DNA of 7,514 nucleotides from Alphaproteobacteria bacterium (GTDB taxonomy: Bacteria > Pseudomonadota > Alphaproteobacteria > Rickettsiales > SXRF01), in the NCBI GenBank assembly GCA_020050695.1, contig JAGVKI010000196.1, forward strand, positions 1 to 7,514, written 5' to 3'. Both the position numbers and the translations under genes were made by a program. The notes below the pieces were generated by a model. That model did not search any database and had not been told where the DNA came from. It saw nothing but the letters and a program-made list of their open reading frames with translations. Positions 1 through 7,514 of the stretch are shown here, one piece after another; the first letter of the stretch is position 1; every line of letters starts with the position of its first letter.

Positions 1-939
1 AATGCGTGTGAGCGGCTCAGGCGGGAACAAGGTCAGCAAGAATGGGCTTAGCTTGCTGGAATATTCCGTCATCCCGGCAGCGGCGCAGAATTTCACCTGC
101 CTGCTACGCTCAAAATCGGCAAAGGAAGGATCAACCAATGTGGTCAGGATTTCACGCACACGGTCAGCGCGGAAATTGACCATCATCAGCGCATCATTAT
201 CTTTCATACCGGCATAGTCACCTATCACCGCTGGTAGCACAAACTCATCGCTCTTGCCGTCAGCATAGCTGGCATCAACCGCATCCTTGGCGGTAGCAAA
301 ACGACTGCCGGATGCAGCGGTGATGGTGTCATACGCCTTTTGCACACGGTCCCAGCGCTTGTCACGGTCCATGGCGTAATAACGCCCTGATACGGTGGCG
401 ATGCGGATAGTATCATTACCCTGGATAGCCAGCTCCAGCTGCGAAAGATAACCCAGCGCGCTTTGCGGCGGCGTATCGCGGCCATCGAGGAATACATGTA
501 TCCATACCTTGATGCCATGCCCGGCAATCAGCTTAGCCATATGTGCGATATGCGCCTGGTGCGAATGCACCCCGCCCGGCGACACCAGCCCCATCACATG
601 GCAGACATTATTTGCCTTCCGGGCCGTATCAATCAGCGTATTCAGGCGCGGATTTTTTGCAATCGAGCCGTCGGCGATAGCAGCGTCAATGCGCGGCAGA
701 TCCTGCATGAGCACACGGCCAGAGCCAATATTCATATGGCCGACTTCGGAGTTACCCATCTGCCCTTCGGGAAGCCCCACATGCAGTTCGGATGCATTGA
801 TACGGCCATTGGGATAATCGCGCATCAGCATGTCGAGTGTCGGGGTTTTAGCGGCGGCAATCGCATTATTGTCATGCTCGTCGCGGTGTCCCCACCCGTC
901 AAGGATGGCAAGTACGAGTGGTTTAGGACGTTGCGGCAC
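1..939 (-). CDS. gpmI: 2,3-bisphosphoglycerate-independent phosphoglycerate mutase, N-terminal 313 codons (cut by window edge)
   Basis: Cytosolic glycolytic enzyme that interconverts 3- and 2-phosphoglycerate using two Mn2+ ions and a phosphoserine intermediate. The N-terminal metal-binding signature LDGWG is at residues 13-17. The catalytic serine is Ser64 in MGNSEVGHMNIG. GGVHSH (122-127), FLDGRDTPP (150-158), SGRYYAMDRD (184-193) and NFRADR (255-260) are all typical of the family. The reading frame stays open to base 1. The family is usually about 510 residues, so roughly 60% is present and the C-terminal metal-binding part lies outside the window. The start is GTG at 939-937, chosen because AGGAG (949-945) precedes it by five bases and the protein then begins just before the conserved LVLAILDGWG. 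It lies 98 bases downstream of phoU on the same strand. The identification is secure; only the C-terminus is unseen. Confidence 0.97.
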   Translation of the reverse strand, partial: MPQRPKPLVLAILDGWGHRDEHDNNAIAAAKTPTLDMLMRDYPNGRINASELHVGLPEGQMGNSEVGHMNIGSGRVLMQDLPRIDAAIADGSIAKNPRLNTLIDTARKANNVCHVMGLVSPGGVHSHQAHIAHMAKLIAGHGIKVWIHVFLDGRDTPPQSALGYLSQLELAIQGNDTIRIATVSGRYYAMDRDKRWDRVQKAYDTITAASGSRFATAKDAVDASYADGKSDEFVLPAVIGDYAGMKDNDALMMVNFRADRVREILTTLVDPSFADFERSRQVKFCAAAGMTEYSSKLSPFLLTLFPPEPLTRI

Positions 940-944
940 AGTCT

Positions 945-949
945 CTCCT
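945..949 (-). promoter_or_regulatory. Ribosome binding site of gpmI
   Basis: AGGAG on the minus strand, five bases before the GTG at 939. It decides the start, because no ATG lies near the conserved N-terminus of the enzyme. Confidence 0.75.
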
Positions 950-982
950 GAAATTATAAACCGGCCACGATCATAGCTTGGC

Positions 983-1002
983 CAGTGGTGATCTTACCAC
1001 TG
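983..1002. repeat. Perfect 7-bp inverted repeat between phoU and gpmI
   Basis: CAGTGGT and ACCACTG flank a 6-base loop. On the transcribed minus strand this is a stable small hairpin, but it is not followed by a T run, so it is not a standard intrinsic terminator. It lies in the 98-base spacer between the phoU stop and the gpmI start, 43 bases before the gpmI GTG. It could be an RNA stabiliser at the 3' end of phoU, a protein-binding palindrome for gpmI, or chance. A shorter imperfect hairpin (CAAAG/CTTTG) lies right after the phoU stop. Confidence 0.5.
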
Positions 1003-1037
1003 AATTAATACAGCAAAGCTGGCTTTGGAAGTGAATT

Positions 1038-1766
1038 TTAATGCGAAGTAGAAGAAGTGGCGTCGCCGCCTGCATCCTGGCGCAGCAGCGCCTTATCCGC
1101 ACGCTTGCCGGAAGTGACGTAATATACGGTCTTTGCAAGGCTGGTAGTATAATCAGCAAGGCGCTCGAAATTCTTAGCAGCGAATACCACATGGGTGTAA
1201 GCCGTCGCCTTATCAGGCGATGAGGTCATCTGCGCCTGCATGGCTTCAAGCACCTCATGATAGAGCGTGTCGATTTCATCATCGCGCTTCCATACGGCGG
1301 CGGCTTTGAGGGTATCTTTCTGCTCGAAGGCTTCCAGCGCGGAATCCAGCATTTCAACGGTAATATCCGCCATGCGCTCAAGCTTAACCAGCACGTCTTC
1401 AGGGGCAAATTCACCCATCTTAACGCTGCGCTTTACGGTGTTTTTGGCAAGGTCACCTGCGCGCTCAAGCATGCCGGTAATTTTCAGGATCGAGGTTACA
1501 AAGCGCAGGTCAATGGCCAGCGGGTTTTGCAGCGCCAGCACGACAGTGGCTTCTTCTTCAATTTTCAGGTCGAGTTCATTGATCACCTTGTCAGCGGCCT
1601 TGGCATCCTGCGCGCGTGATTCATCCTTCGAGCGGAAGGATAGTTTCGCTGCGATCACCAGATTACGGACTTCACCCCCCATATCTAGGATAAGCTGCAG
1701 CAAGTGCTGTAGCTGCTGGTCATAAGAGTGAAGTGTGTGCTGCCTTAGGTTCATTACAAACGCCAT
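1038..1766 (-). CDS. phoU: PhoU-family phosphate uptake regulator
   Basis: PhoU is a cytosolic helical protein that links the PstSCAB phosphate transporter to the PhoR/PhoB two-component system and keeps the Pho regulon off when phosphate is plentiful. The 242 residues match the usual length and show the two-fold repeat of three-helix PhoU domains. Domain 1 (about 10-115) has LDLKIEEEA (65-73), NPLAIDLR (81-88) and the metal-binding ERAGD (101-105). Domain 2 (about 120-220) ends with the matching NFERLAD (199-205). The Ser/Thr/Asp-rich tail is probably disordered. The listed ATG has only a weak AGG about ten bases upstream; a second ATG at codon 5 has no better site. No pst, phoB or phoR gene is visible nearby. 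The protein assignment is firm; its partners cannot be judged from here. Confidence 0.95.
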   Translation of the reverse strand: MAFVMNLRQHTLHSYDQQLQHLLQLILDMGGEVRNLVIAAKLSFRSKDESRAQDAKAADKVINELDLKIEEEATVVLALQNPLAIDLRFVTSILKITGMLERAGDLAKNTVKRSVKMGEFAPEDVLVKLERMADITVEMLDSALEAFEQKDTLKAAAVWKRDDEIDTLYHEVLEAMQAQMTSSPDKATAYTHVVFAAKNFERLADYTTSLAKTVYYVTSGKRADKALLRQDAGGDATSSTSH

Positions 1767-1782
1767 ACGTGATTAACCTGTC

Positions 1783-1803
1783 TAGTATACTACTATATAT
1801 AGT
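1783..1803. repeat. Two adjoining AT-rich palindromes upstream of phoU
   Basis: TAGTATACTA (1783-1792) and ACTATATATAGT (1792-1803) are each perfectly self-complementary and share one base. They lie 17-37 bases upstream of the phoU start, where a promoter or operator would be expected. On the minus strand they contain TATACT and TATATA, which could serve as -10 elements. No Pho-box-like repeat (CTGTCAT type) is visible here. Confidence 0.5.
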
Positions 1804-1824
1804 GGTTTTAATAGCGTTTTCTAA
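1796..1824 (-). promoter_or_regulatory. Possible phoU promoter
   Basis: On the minus strand, TTAGAA (1824-1819) is followed after 17 bases by TATATA (1801-1796) within the AT-rich spacer between rlmH and phoU. The -35 match is poor and the -10 is only fair; TATACT at 1789-1784 is an alternative -10. The 87-base gap after the tightly packed rlmH gene makes a separate promoter here plausible. Confidence 0.25.
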
Positions 1825-1853
1825 TGCTGCCACGCATCAAATAGCAATATGTA

Positions 1854-2312
1854 TTACCCTTCGCGGTGATAAGGATGGCCGGTAATGATGCTATGGGCGC
1901 GGTATAGCTGCTCGGCAAGCATGGGGCGCACCATCATATGCGGCCAGGTCACCCGGCCAAACGACCATTTCAAATGCGCCTTATTGAGTAAGGCGTCGCT
2001 ATGGCCATCGCTGCCGCCAATGGCAAAGGCAAAGGACGATATGCCCTCCTGCTGCCAGGATTTCAGCTGCTGCGCAAATTCATTGCTGCTTAGCTGCCTG
2101 CCGGTTTCATCGAGCGCAACAAGGCGTTCGTAGCCCTCGCATGCTTTGAGCAGCTGCGCGCTTTCCTGCTCGATTTTTTGTGTAGGAGATGAGGCTTTGA
2201 TAACATGCTCACTGCATGTCACCTTCCACGGCAGGCGCCGCGTGTAGTCGATATATAAATCCTGCTCCGGACCGGCCTTGGCTTTGCCGATCGCTGCAAT
2301 CAATACTCGCAT
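1854..2312 (-). CDS. rlmH: 23S rRNA (pseudouridine1915-N3)-methyltransferase RlmH
   Basis: RlmH is a SPOUT-class enzyme that methylates N3 of pseudouridine 1915 in helix 69 of 23S rRNA, using S-adenosylmethionine, on assembled 70S ribosomes. The 152 residues are close to the E. coli length of 155. Visible family marks are LDETGRQLSS (67-76), the cofactor-knot loop FAIGGSDGH (96-104), MLAEQLYRAHSI (131-142) and the C-terminal GHPYHR (145-150), which takes part in catalysis. The ATG is 7 bases after the rsfS stop with no clear ribosome binding site, so translation is probably coupled to rsfS. The rsfS-rlmH pairing is widespread in bacteria. No oddities seen; the call is secure. Confidence 0.97.
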   Translation of the reverse strand: MRVLIAAIGKAKAGPEQDLYIDYTRRLPWKVTCSEHVIKASSPTQKIEQESAQLLKACEGYERLVALDETGRQLSSNEFAQQLKSWQQEGISSFAFAIGGSDGHSDALLNKAHLKWSFGRVTWPHMMVRPMLAEQLYRAHSIITGHPYHREG

Positions 2313-2319
2313 GTGATGT

Positions 2320-2712
2320 TCAGGTGACCGCTTCTAAGGTAGGAAGCGATACTGACCACATTTTTTCGAGGTTATAGTAGCTGCGCGCCTCGGGACGGAA
2401 GATATGCACGACAATGTCGCCAGCATCCACCAATACCCAGTCGCAGGTTTCTTTACCTTCGACAGGAACATGTACATAGCCAGCTTTCCTGAGCGACTCG
2501 ACAATATGATCCGCAAGCGATCCAACATGGCGCGCCGACGTACCGGTGGCCACAATCATGCGGTCAGCGAAGTCCGACTTACCTGTCAAATCGATAGAGG
2601 TAATCTGTTCGGCTTTGTGAGTGTCGAGGGAAGCAAGGATGAGATGTTCAAGTTGCGAGAGAGATATATTTGGAAACAACGTTTTTGTAGCTATGGCCGT
2701 TTCTCCTTTCAA
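2320..2712 (-). CDS. rsfS: Ribosomal silencing factor RsfS (start codon uncertain)
   Basis: RsfS binds ribosomal protein L14 on the 50S subunit and blocks joining to 30S when nutrients are scarce. The 130 residues as drawn include SIDLTGKSDFADRMIVATG (39-57), RHVGSLADHIVE (61-72) and the signature stretch DWVLVDAGDIVVHIF (91-105) followed by PEARSYYNLEKMW (107-119). The frame is drawn from a TTG at 2712-2710, but this TTG overlaps the Shine-Dalgarno-like AAAGGAG (2709-2703) and has no site of its own. The codon correctly spaced from that site is ATA (2694-2692, codon 7); the next TTG (2679-2677) is too far. The domain begins near residue 16, so every option gives a complete domain. It lies 12 bases after nadD, 7 before rlmH. 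Confidence 0.93.
   Translation of the reverse strand: MKGETAIATKTLFPNISLSQLEHLILASLDTHKAEQITSIDLTGKSDFADRMIVATGTSARHVGSLADHIVESLRKAGYVHVPVEGKETCDWVLVDAGDIVVHIFRPEARSYYNLEKMWSVSLPTLEAVT
2703..2709 (-). promoter_or_regulatory. Ribosome binding site of rsfS pointing at a non-standard start
   Basis: AAAGGAG on the minus strand lies in the nadD-rsfS junction. Eight bases downstream, the best distance, the in-frame codon is ATA at 2694-2692 and not ATG, GTG or TTG. The only near TTG (2712-2710) starts one base before the motif. Confidence 0.55.
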
Positions 2713-2724
2713 GCAGGGTATTTA

Positions 2725-3348
2725 TCAATGTCCTGCAATTTTATTATGCCCCAAAAAGGCGTCCTCTCCAAGCATTTTTCGAAGCTGTGTAGAAGAAAGG
2801 CTTTGGCGGGGCATGGCCAGGAACGTTAACGCAGGCGCGGCCTTCAGGCTATTTATGCCAATGTTTTTTAATAAGAATTTGGAAAACCGGCTATAGGCCC
2901 TGCTATTGCGCGCCGGGTAGCTTTGCGGCGCGCGGTCAAATACCGCCAGTGGCACCTGCATGCCTATACGCTCCCATTGCTGCCAGCGATGGAACTGGGC
3001 AAGGTTATCAGCGCCCATCATCCATACGAAATGTACGCCTGGAAAACGGCGTTTCATAAGCCGCAACGTCTGGTGTGTATAGTAGCTTTTACAGCGCTGC
3101 TCTATATCAAGAACGCGTATGCGCACGTGCGGTTTGGCAAGATTCTTTGCAAAGGAAAATCGCACCTCATACGGCGCCGTTTCACTTTTGTTTTTAAGCG
3201 GATTCTGCGGCGACACCAGCCACCAGACTTCATCGAGTTTGAGTGCTTTGAGCGCATATAATGAGAGATAGATATGCGCGCTATGGGCAGGATTGAACGA
3301 GCCGCCCAGCAGGCCGATTTTGCGATTCTTGCTATAAGGGAAAATCAC
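2725..3348 (-). CDS. nadD: Nicotinate-nucleotide adenylyltransferase
   Basis: NadD transfers AMP from ATP to nicotinate mononucleotide to give deamido-NAD, the step before NAD synthetase. The 207 residues fit the family. The nucleotidyltransferase P-loop-like motif GGSFNPAHSAH is at 15-25, with Asn where Asp is commoner (GGSFDPxHxGH) and Ala replacing the usual Gly before the second His. SPQNPLK (46-52), the MGADNLAQFHRW block (111-122) and the C-terminal SSTQLR (185-190) are typical. The start is GTG at 3348-3346, 14 bases after the proA stop, with only weak AGG sequence ahead, so coupling to proA is likely. The stretch for residues about 150-165 is AT-rich compared with the neighbours. The segment between domain and SST motif carries many basic residues but no unusual motif. 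Confidence 0.95.
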   Translation of the reverse strand: MIFPYSKNRKIGLLGGSFNPAHSAHIYLSLYALKALKLDEVWWLVSPQNPLKNKSETAPYEVRFSFAKNLAKPHVRIRVLDIEQRCKSYYTHQTLRLMKRRFPGVHFVWMMGADNLAQFHRWQQWERIGMQVPLAVFDRAPQSYPARNSRAYSRFSKFLLKNIGINSLKAAPALTFLAMPRQSLSSTQLRKMLGEDAFLGHNKIAGH

Positions 3349-3362
3349 CTGGCCTGTATCAA

Positions 3363-4646
3363 TCAGGTGCGCGTCTGGCCGCTGCCATGCACGACATATT
3401 TATAGGTCGTCAGCTGCTCAGCACCTACCGGCCCACGTGCATGCAGGCGTCCGGTAGAGATACCAATCTCCGCACCGAAACCAAACTCGCCGCCATCGGC
3501 AAACTGCGTGGAACTGTTATGCATCACAATGGCACTGTCGACACGGCGCAGGAAATTGCGCGCCGTTGCGCTGTCACTGGTGATGATCGCATCGGTATGG
3601 TGCGAGCCATGACGGTTGATATGCTCAATGGCTTCATCCACATCCTGCACGGCCTTGATGGAAATAATAGGCGCGAGATACTCGGTATCCCAGTCTTCAT
3701 CGCTTGCCTGTTTGATGCGCTGGTCAGCCGCGCGCGCCTGTGCATCACCGCGCATTTCGCAGCCCGCTTTGGAAAGCACGTCAGCGATTTTCGGCAGCAT
3801 GGTAGGCACAATCGCTTCATCAATCAGCAGCGATTCGGTAGCGCCGCAGATACCCACGCGGCGCATCTTGGCATTGAGCAATACGTCACACGCCATTTGG
3901 GCATCCGCATCCATATGGATATAAGTATGGCAGTTGCCATCCAGATGCTGGATGGTGGGGATACGGCTTTCATCCAATATGCGCTTGGTCAGCGACTTGC
4001 CGCCGCGCGGAATGATAATATCAATGAGCCCGACCATGGTCAGCATTTCGCCCACAGCGGCGCGGTCACGGGTCGGCACCAGCTGCACGGCATCTTCAGG
4101 AAGACCGGCAGCTTTCAGGCCTGCATGCAGGCAGCCTACAATCGCCTGCGAGGAATGAAGGCATTCCGAACCACAGCGCAGTATCGCAGCGTTACCTGCT
4201 TTCAGGCTAAGGCCTGCTGCATCGGATGTGACATTCGGGCGCGATTCAAAAATCACCCCGATCACCCCCAGCGGTATGCTCACGCGCTGAAGCACCAAGC
4301 CATTCGGACGCGTCCATTCATCCAGCTTTTTATTGACGGGATCTGGCAGCGTCGCAATGGTTTCAAGCCCTGCCGCCATGGCTTCGATACGGCCTTCATC
4401 GAGTGTCAGGCGGTCGATCTGCGCTTTATCCAGCTGTTTGCCGCGTGCATATTCCAGGTCTTTCTTATTGGCTGCTAAAATATCCGGCGCATGAGCGCGT
4501 AGCGCCATGGCGGCTTCTACCAGCACCATGTCTTTTTGTTCGTTGCGCGCTTCTGCCATCAGCGCATATGCATGGCGCGCTTTGTTACCAAGTATGCGCA
4601 TCTGTTCGTGAAGATCGTTGTTCAAGGTGACCACCGTGGCTGTCAT
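3363..4646 (-). CDS. proA: Gamma-glutamyl phosphate reductase (glutamate-5-semialdehyde dehydrogenase)
   Basis: ProA reduces gamma-glutamyl phosphate with NADPH to glutamate-5-semialdehyde, the second step of proline synthesis. The 427 residues are the full family length. Visible blocks are GVIGVIFESRPNVTSDAAGL (127-146, nucleotide-binding fold), IPRGGKSL (212-219), the catalytic cysteine Cys267 in RRVGICGATESLL, HGSHHTDAI (346-354) and the near-invariant FADGGEFGFGAEIGIST (382-398) followed by RLHARGPVGAEQLTTYKY (400-417). Cys-Gly-Ala replaces the Cys-Asn-Ala of E. coli, a variant I associate with alphaproteobacteria. The ATG start has GGAG (4656-4653) six bases upstream. It follows proB after an 85-base spacer that may hold its own promoter, and is followed closely by nadD. 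Confidence 0.98.
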   Translation of the reverse strand: MTATVVTLNNDLHEQMRILGNKARHAYALMAEARNEQKDMVLVEAAMALRAHAPDILAANKKDLEYARGKQLDKAQIDRLTLDEGRIEAMAAGLETIATLPDPVNKKLDEWTRPNGLVLQRVSIPLGVIGVIFESRPNVTSDAAGLSLKAGNAAILRCGSECLHSSQAIVGCLHAGLKAAGLPEDAVQLVPTRDRAAVGEMLTMVGLIDIIIPRGGKSLTKRILDESRIPTIQHLDGNCHTYIHMDADAQMACDVLLNAKMRRVGICGATESLLIDEAIVPTMLPKIADVLSKAGCEMRGDAQARAADQRIKQASDEDWDTEYLAPIISIKAVQDVDEAIEHINRHGSHHTDAIITSDSATARNFLRRVDSAIVMHNSSTQFADGGEFGFGAEIGISTGRLHARGPVGAEQLTTYKYVVHGSGQTRT

Positions 4647-4670
4647 AGGTTGCTCCGTGGTGAGTTGTAT

Positions 4671-4699
4671 ATTTTACGGTAGCTTATTGTCCGCCTAAA
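4671..4699 (-). promoter_or_regulatory. Possible proA promoter
   Basis: In the proB-proA spacer on the minus strand, TTTAGG (4699-4694) is followed after exactly 17 bases by TAAAAT (4676-4671), a 5 of 6 match to the -10 consensus. The -35 match is weak. The predicted start of transcription would leave a short leader containing the GGAG of proA. Supporting context: proB and proA are often closely packed, yet here 85 bases separate them. Confidence 0.3.
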
Positions 4700-4731
4700 C
4701 GATTGCAGGCGCAAATAAAAAATTGATTGGC

Positions 4732-6931
<2,200 letters not shown>

Positions 6932-7195
6932 CTACTCAGCGACTCCGCGAACCCCACTATTATAATGGCCCTTGTTTGCGAAATCAGCGCCTGCCTGTTT
7001 CATCTTATAAAGATTCTCATAGCCCTCGACCACAATGGCGTTATCCGCTTTGCTTGCGGGAATGCCAAGCGCCTCTAGCGCTTCCATGGTTACTTTGGGG
7101 CTGGTGCTGAAAATCTTATCGAGACCCGTCTCTTTTTTCCAGAGCGCGGCTTTGACCTGGCGTTGTGCTTCCTGCGGTTCCATATACCACCCCAT
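6932..7195 (-). CDS. Small hypothetical protein between rpmA and obgE
   Basis: I do not recognise this 87-residue protein. It has no signal peptide, membrane segment or cysteine, so a small cytosolic protein is likely. It begins with a charged, probably helical segment (about 5-30, EPQEAQRQVKAALWKKETG), followed by a stretch with MEALEALGIP (37-46), then NAIVVEGYENLYKMKQAGAD (52-71) and a glycine-containing tail. The first ATG has no ribosome binding site. The ATG at codon 5 (7183-7181) has GGGGTGG just upstream, so an 83-residue form is quite possible. It is on the same strand as rpmA and obgE, 60 bases after the former and 75 before the latter. The frame spans the whole gap, a CtrA-type site lies in front and a strong terminator follows, which together support a real gene. 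Confidence 0.65.
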   Translation of the reverse strand: MGWYMEPQEAQRQVKAALWKKETGLDKIFSTSPKVTMEALEALGIPASKADNAIVVEGYENLYKMKQAGADFANKGHYNSGVRGVAE

Positions 7196-7196
7196 C

Positions 7197-7214
7197 TATT
7201 AAGATGAGTTAATA
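7197..7214. repeat. AT-rich inverted repeat TATTAA-N6-TTAATA
   Basis: TATTAA (7197-7202) and TTAATA (7209-7214) flank a 6-base centre, directly upstream of the small hypothetical gene. It resembles the neighbouring repeat at 7227-7245 in its arms, and the two centres are about 30 bases apart, close to three helical turns. Confidence 0.5.
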
Positions 7215-7226
7215 ATACGGCCAGCC

Positions 7227-7245
7227 TATTAACAAAATGTTAATA
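7227..7245. promoter_or_regulatory. Perfect palindrome containing a CtrA-type TTAA-N7-TTAA site
   Basis: TATTAACAAAATGTTAATA is an 8-bp inverted repeat around a 3-base centre. Within it, TTAA (7229-7232) and TTAA (7240-7243) are exactly seven bases apart, the consensus spacing for the alphaproteobacterial cell-cycle regulator CtrA. A possible -10 (TATTAT, minus strand 7217-7212) lies downstream, which would place the site over the -35 region of a promoter for the small gene. As RNA it would be an AT-rich hairpin after rpmA, but no T run follows, so it is a poor terminator. Confidence 0.45.
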
Positions 7246-7255
7246 AGTGAGGCAG

Positions 7256-7510
7256 TTAGGCTGCAACCACCGATACAAACGTCTTGCCGTTAGCGCGATT
7301 GCGGAATTCAACGCGGCCTTCGACCGTTGCGAAGATGGTATGGTCAATGCCGATACCAACACCGGTGCCGATGTGGAACTTCGTGCCACGCTGGCGAACA
7401 ATGATGTTGCCCGGGATGACGATTTCGCCACCGAATTTCTTTACACCAAGACGGCGGCCACCAGAGTCGCGGCCGTTGCGGGATGAACCACCTGCTTTTT
7501 TATGTGCCAT
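7256..7510 (-). CDS. rpmA: 50S ribosomal protein L27
   Basis: L27 is a protein of the large ribosomal subunit whose N-terminal tail reaches the peptidyl-transferase centre. The 84 residues are complete. [16 protein letters not shown] (1-16), LGVKKFGG (21-28), [13 protein letters not shown] (34-46) and DHTIFA (56-61) are near-invariant in the family. It begins with the typical MAHKK at ATG 7510, so it does not have the cleavable N-terminal extension found in Firmicutes. Its ribosome binding site, and the rplU gene usually found before it, would lie beyond the right edge. The 60 bases after its stop hold two AT-rich inverted repeats but no clear terminator. Confidence 0.98.
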   Translation of the reverse strand: MAHKKAGGSSRNGRDSGGRRLGVKKFGGEIVIPGNIIVRQRGTKFHIGTGVGIGIDHTIFATVEGRVEFRNRANGKTFVSVVAA

Positions 7511-7514
7511 GACT

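Noticed and set aside
463..951. Plus-strand open frame opposite gpmI
   Set aside because: It lies across a clearly real gpmI frame with intact catalytic motifs, and its translation shows no family features.
953..958. Perfect TATAAT on the minus strand just before gpmI
   Set aside because: Transcription from it would start inside the gpmI ribosome binding site, and no -35 element lies 16-18 bases upstream (CCAAGC is found there).
983..1002. Intrinsic terminator after phoU
   Set aside because: The 7-bp hairpin is real, but no T run follows on either strand, so I list it only as an inverted repeat.
3387..4478. Long open frame (363 codons) on the plus strand opposite proA
   Set aside because: It is fully antisense to a complete, motif-rich proA. 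Its translation is rich in His, Arg and Cys with no recognisable domain, as expected from a shadow frame.
4691..4712. CGCCT/AGGCG hairpin in the proB-proA spacer
   Set aside because: It has only a 5-bp stem around a 10-base loop and no T tail in the direction of transcription, so it does not stand out from chance.

Overview
The window looks like chromosomal housekeeping DNA from an alphaproteobacterium. The evidence is gene order and protein signatures. On the minus strand, the run rpmA - (small ORF) - obgE - proB - proA - nadD - rsfS - rlmH - gpmI matches the usual alphaproteobacterial arrangement, as I remember it. ProA carries the C-G-A form of its active-site motif (RVGICGAxE), which I associate with that class. 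GC content looks moderate by eye. Genus cannot be fixed from this window, and I see no sign of a plasmid, phage or insertion sequence.

All ten genes are on the minus strand, so transcription runs from the right end to the left. From right to left: rpmA (ribosomal protein L27); a 60-base AT-rich spacer with two inverted repeats, one a perfect TTAA-N7-TTAA; an unrecognised 87-residue protein; a 75-base spacer with a strong terminator-like hairpin just before obgE; obgE (ribosome-assembly GTPase); proB, overlapping obgE by 11 bases; an 85-base spacer; proA; then nadD, rsfS and rlmH packed within 14 bases of one another. After an 87-base AT-rich spacer comes phoU. After another 98 bases comes gpmI, which runs off the left edge after 313 codons. 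No stretch over 300 bases lacks a gene.

Functionally the cluster joins ribosome biogenesis and control (L27, Obg, RsfS, RlmH), the first two proline-synthesis steps (ProB, ProA), NAD synthesis (NadD) and glycolysis (GpmI). PhoU, a regulator of phosphate uptake, sits alone without pst or phoB/phoR neighbours and is the only recognised gene out of its usual company.

I found no convincing undescribed multi-gene system. The points worth a second look are local. They are the hairpin pair in the obgE leader, which leaves no room for a later promoter; the CtrA-type site upstream of the small unknown gene; the missing standard start codon at rsfS, where a good ribosome binding site points at ATA; and the displaced phoU with palindromes in its upstream region.
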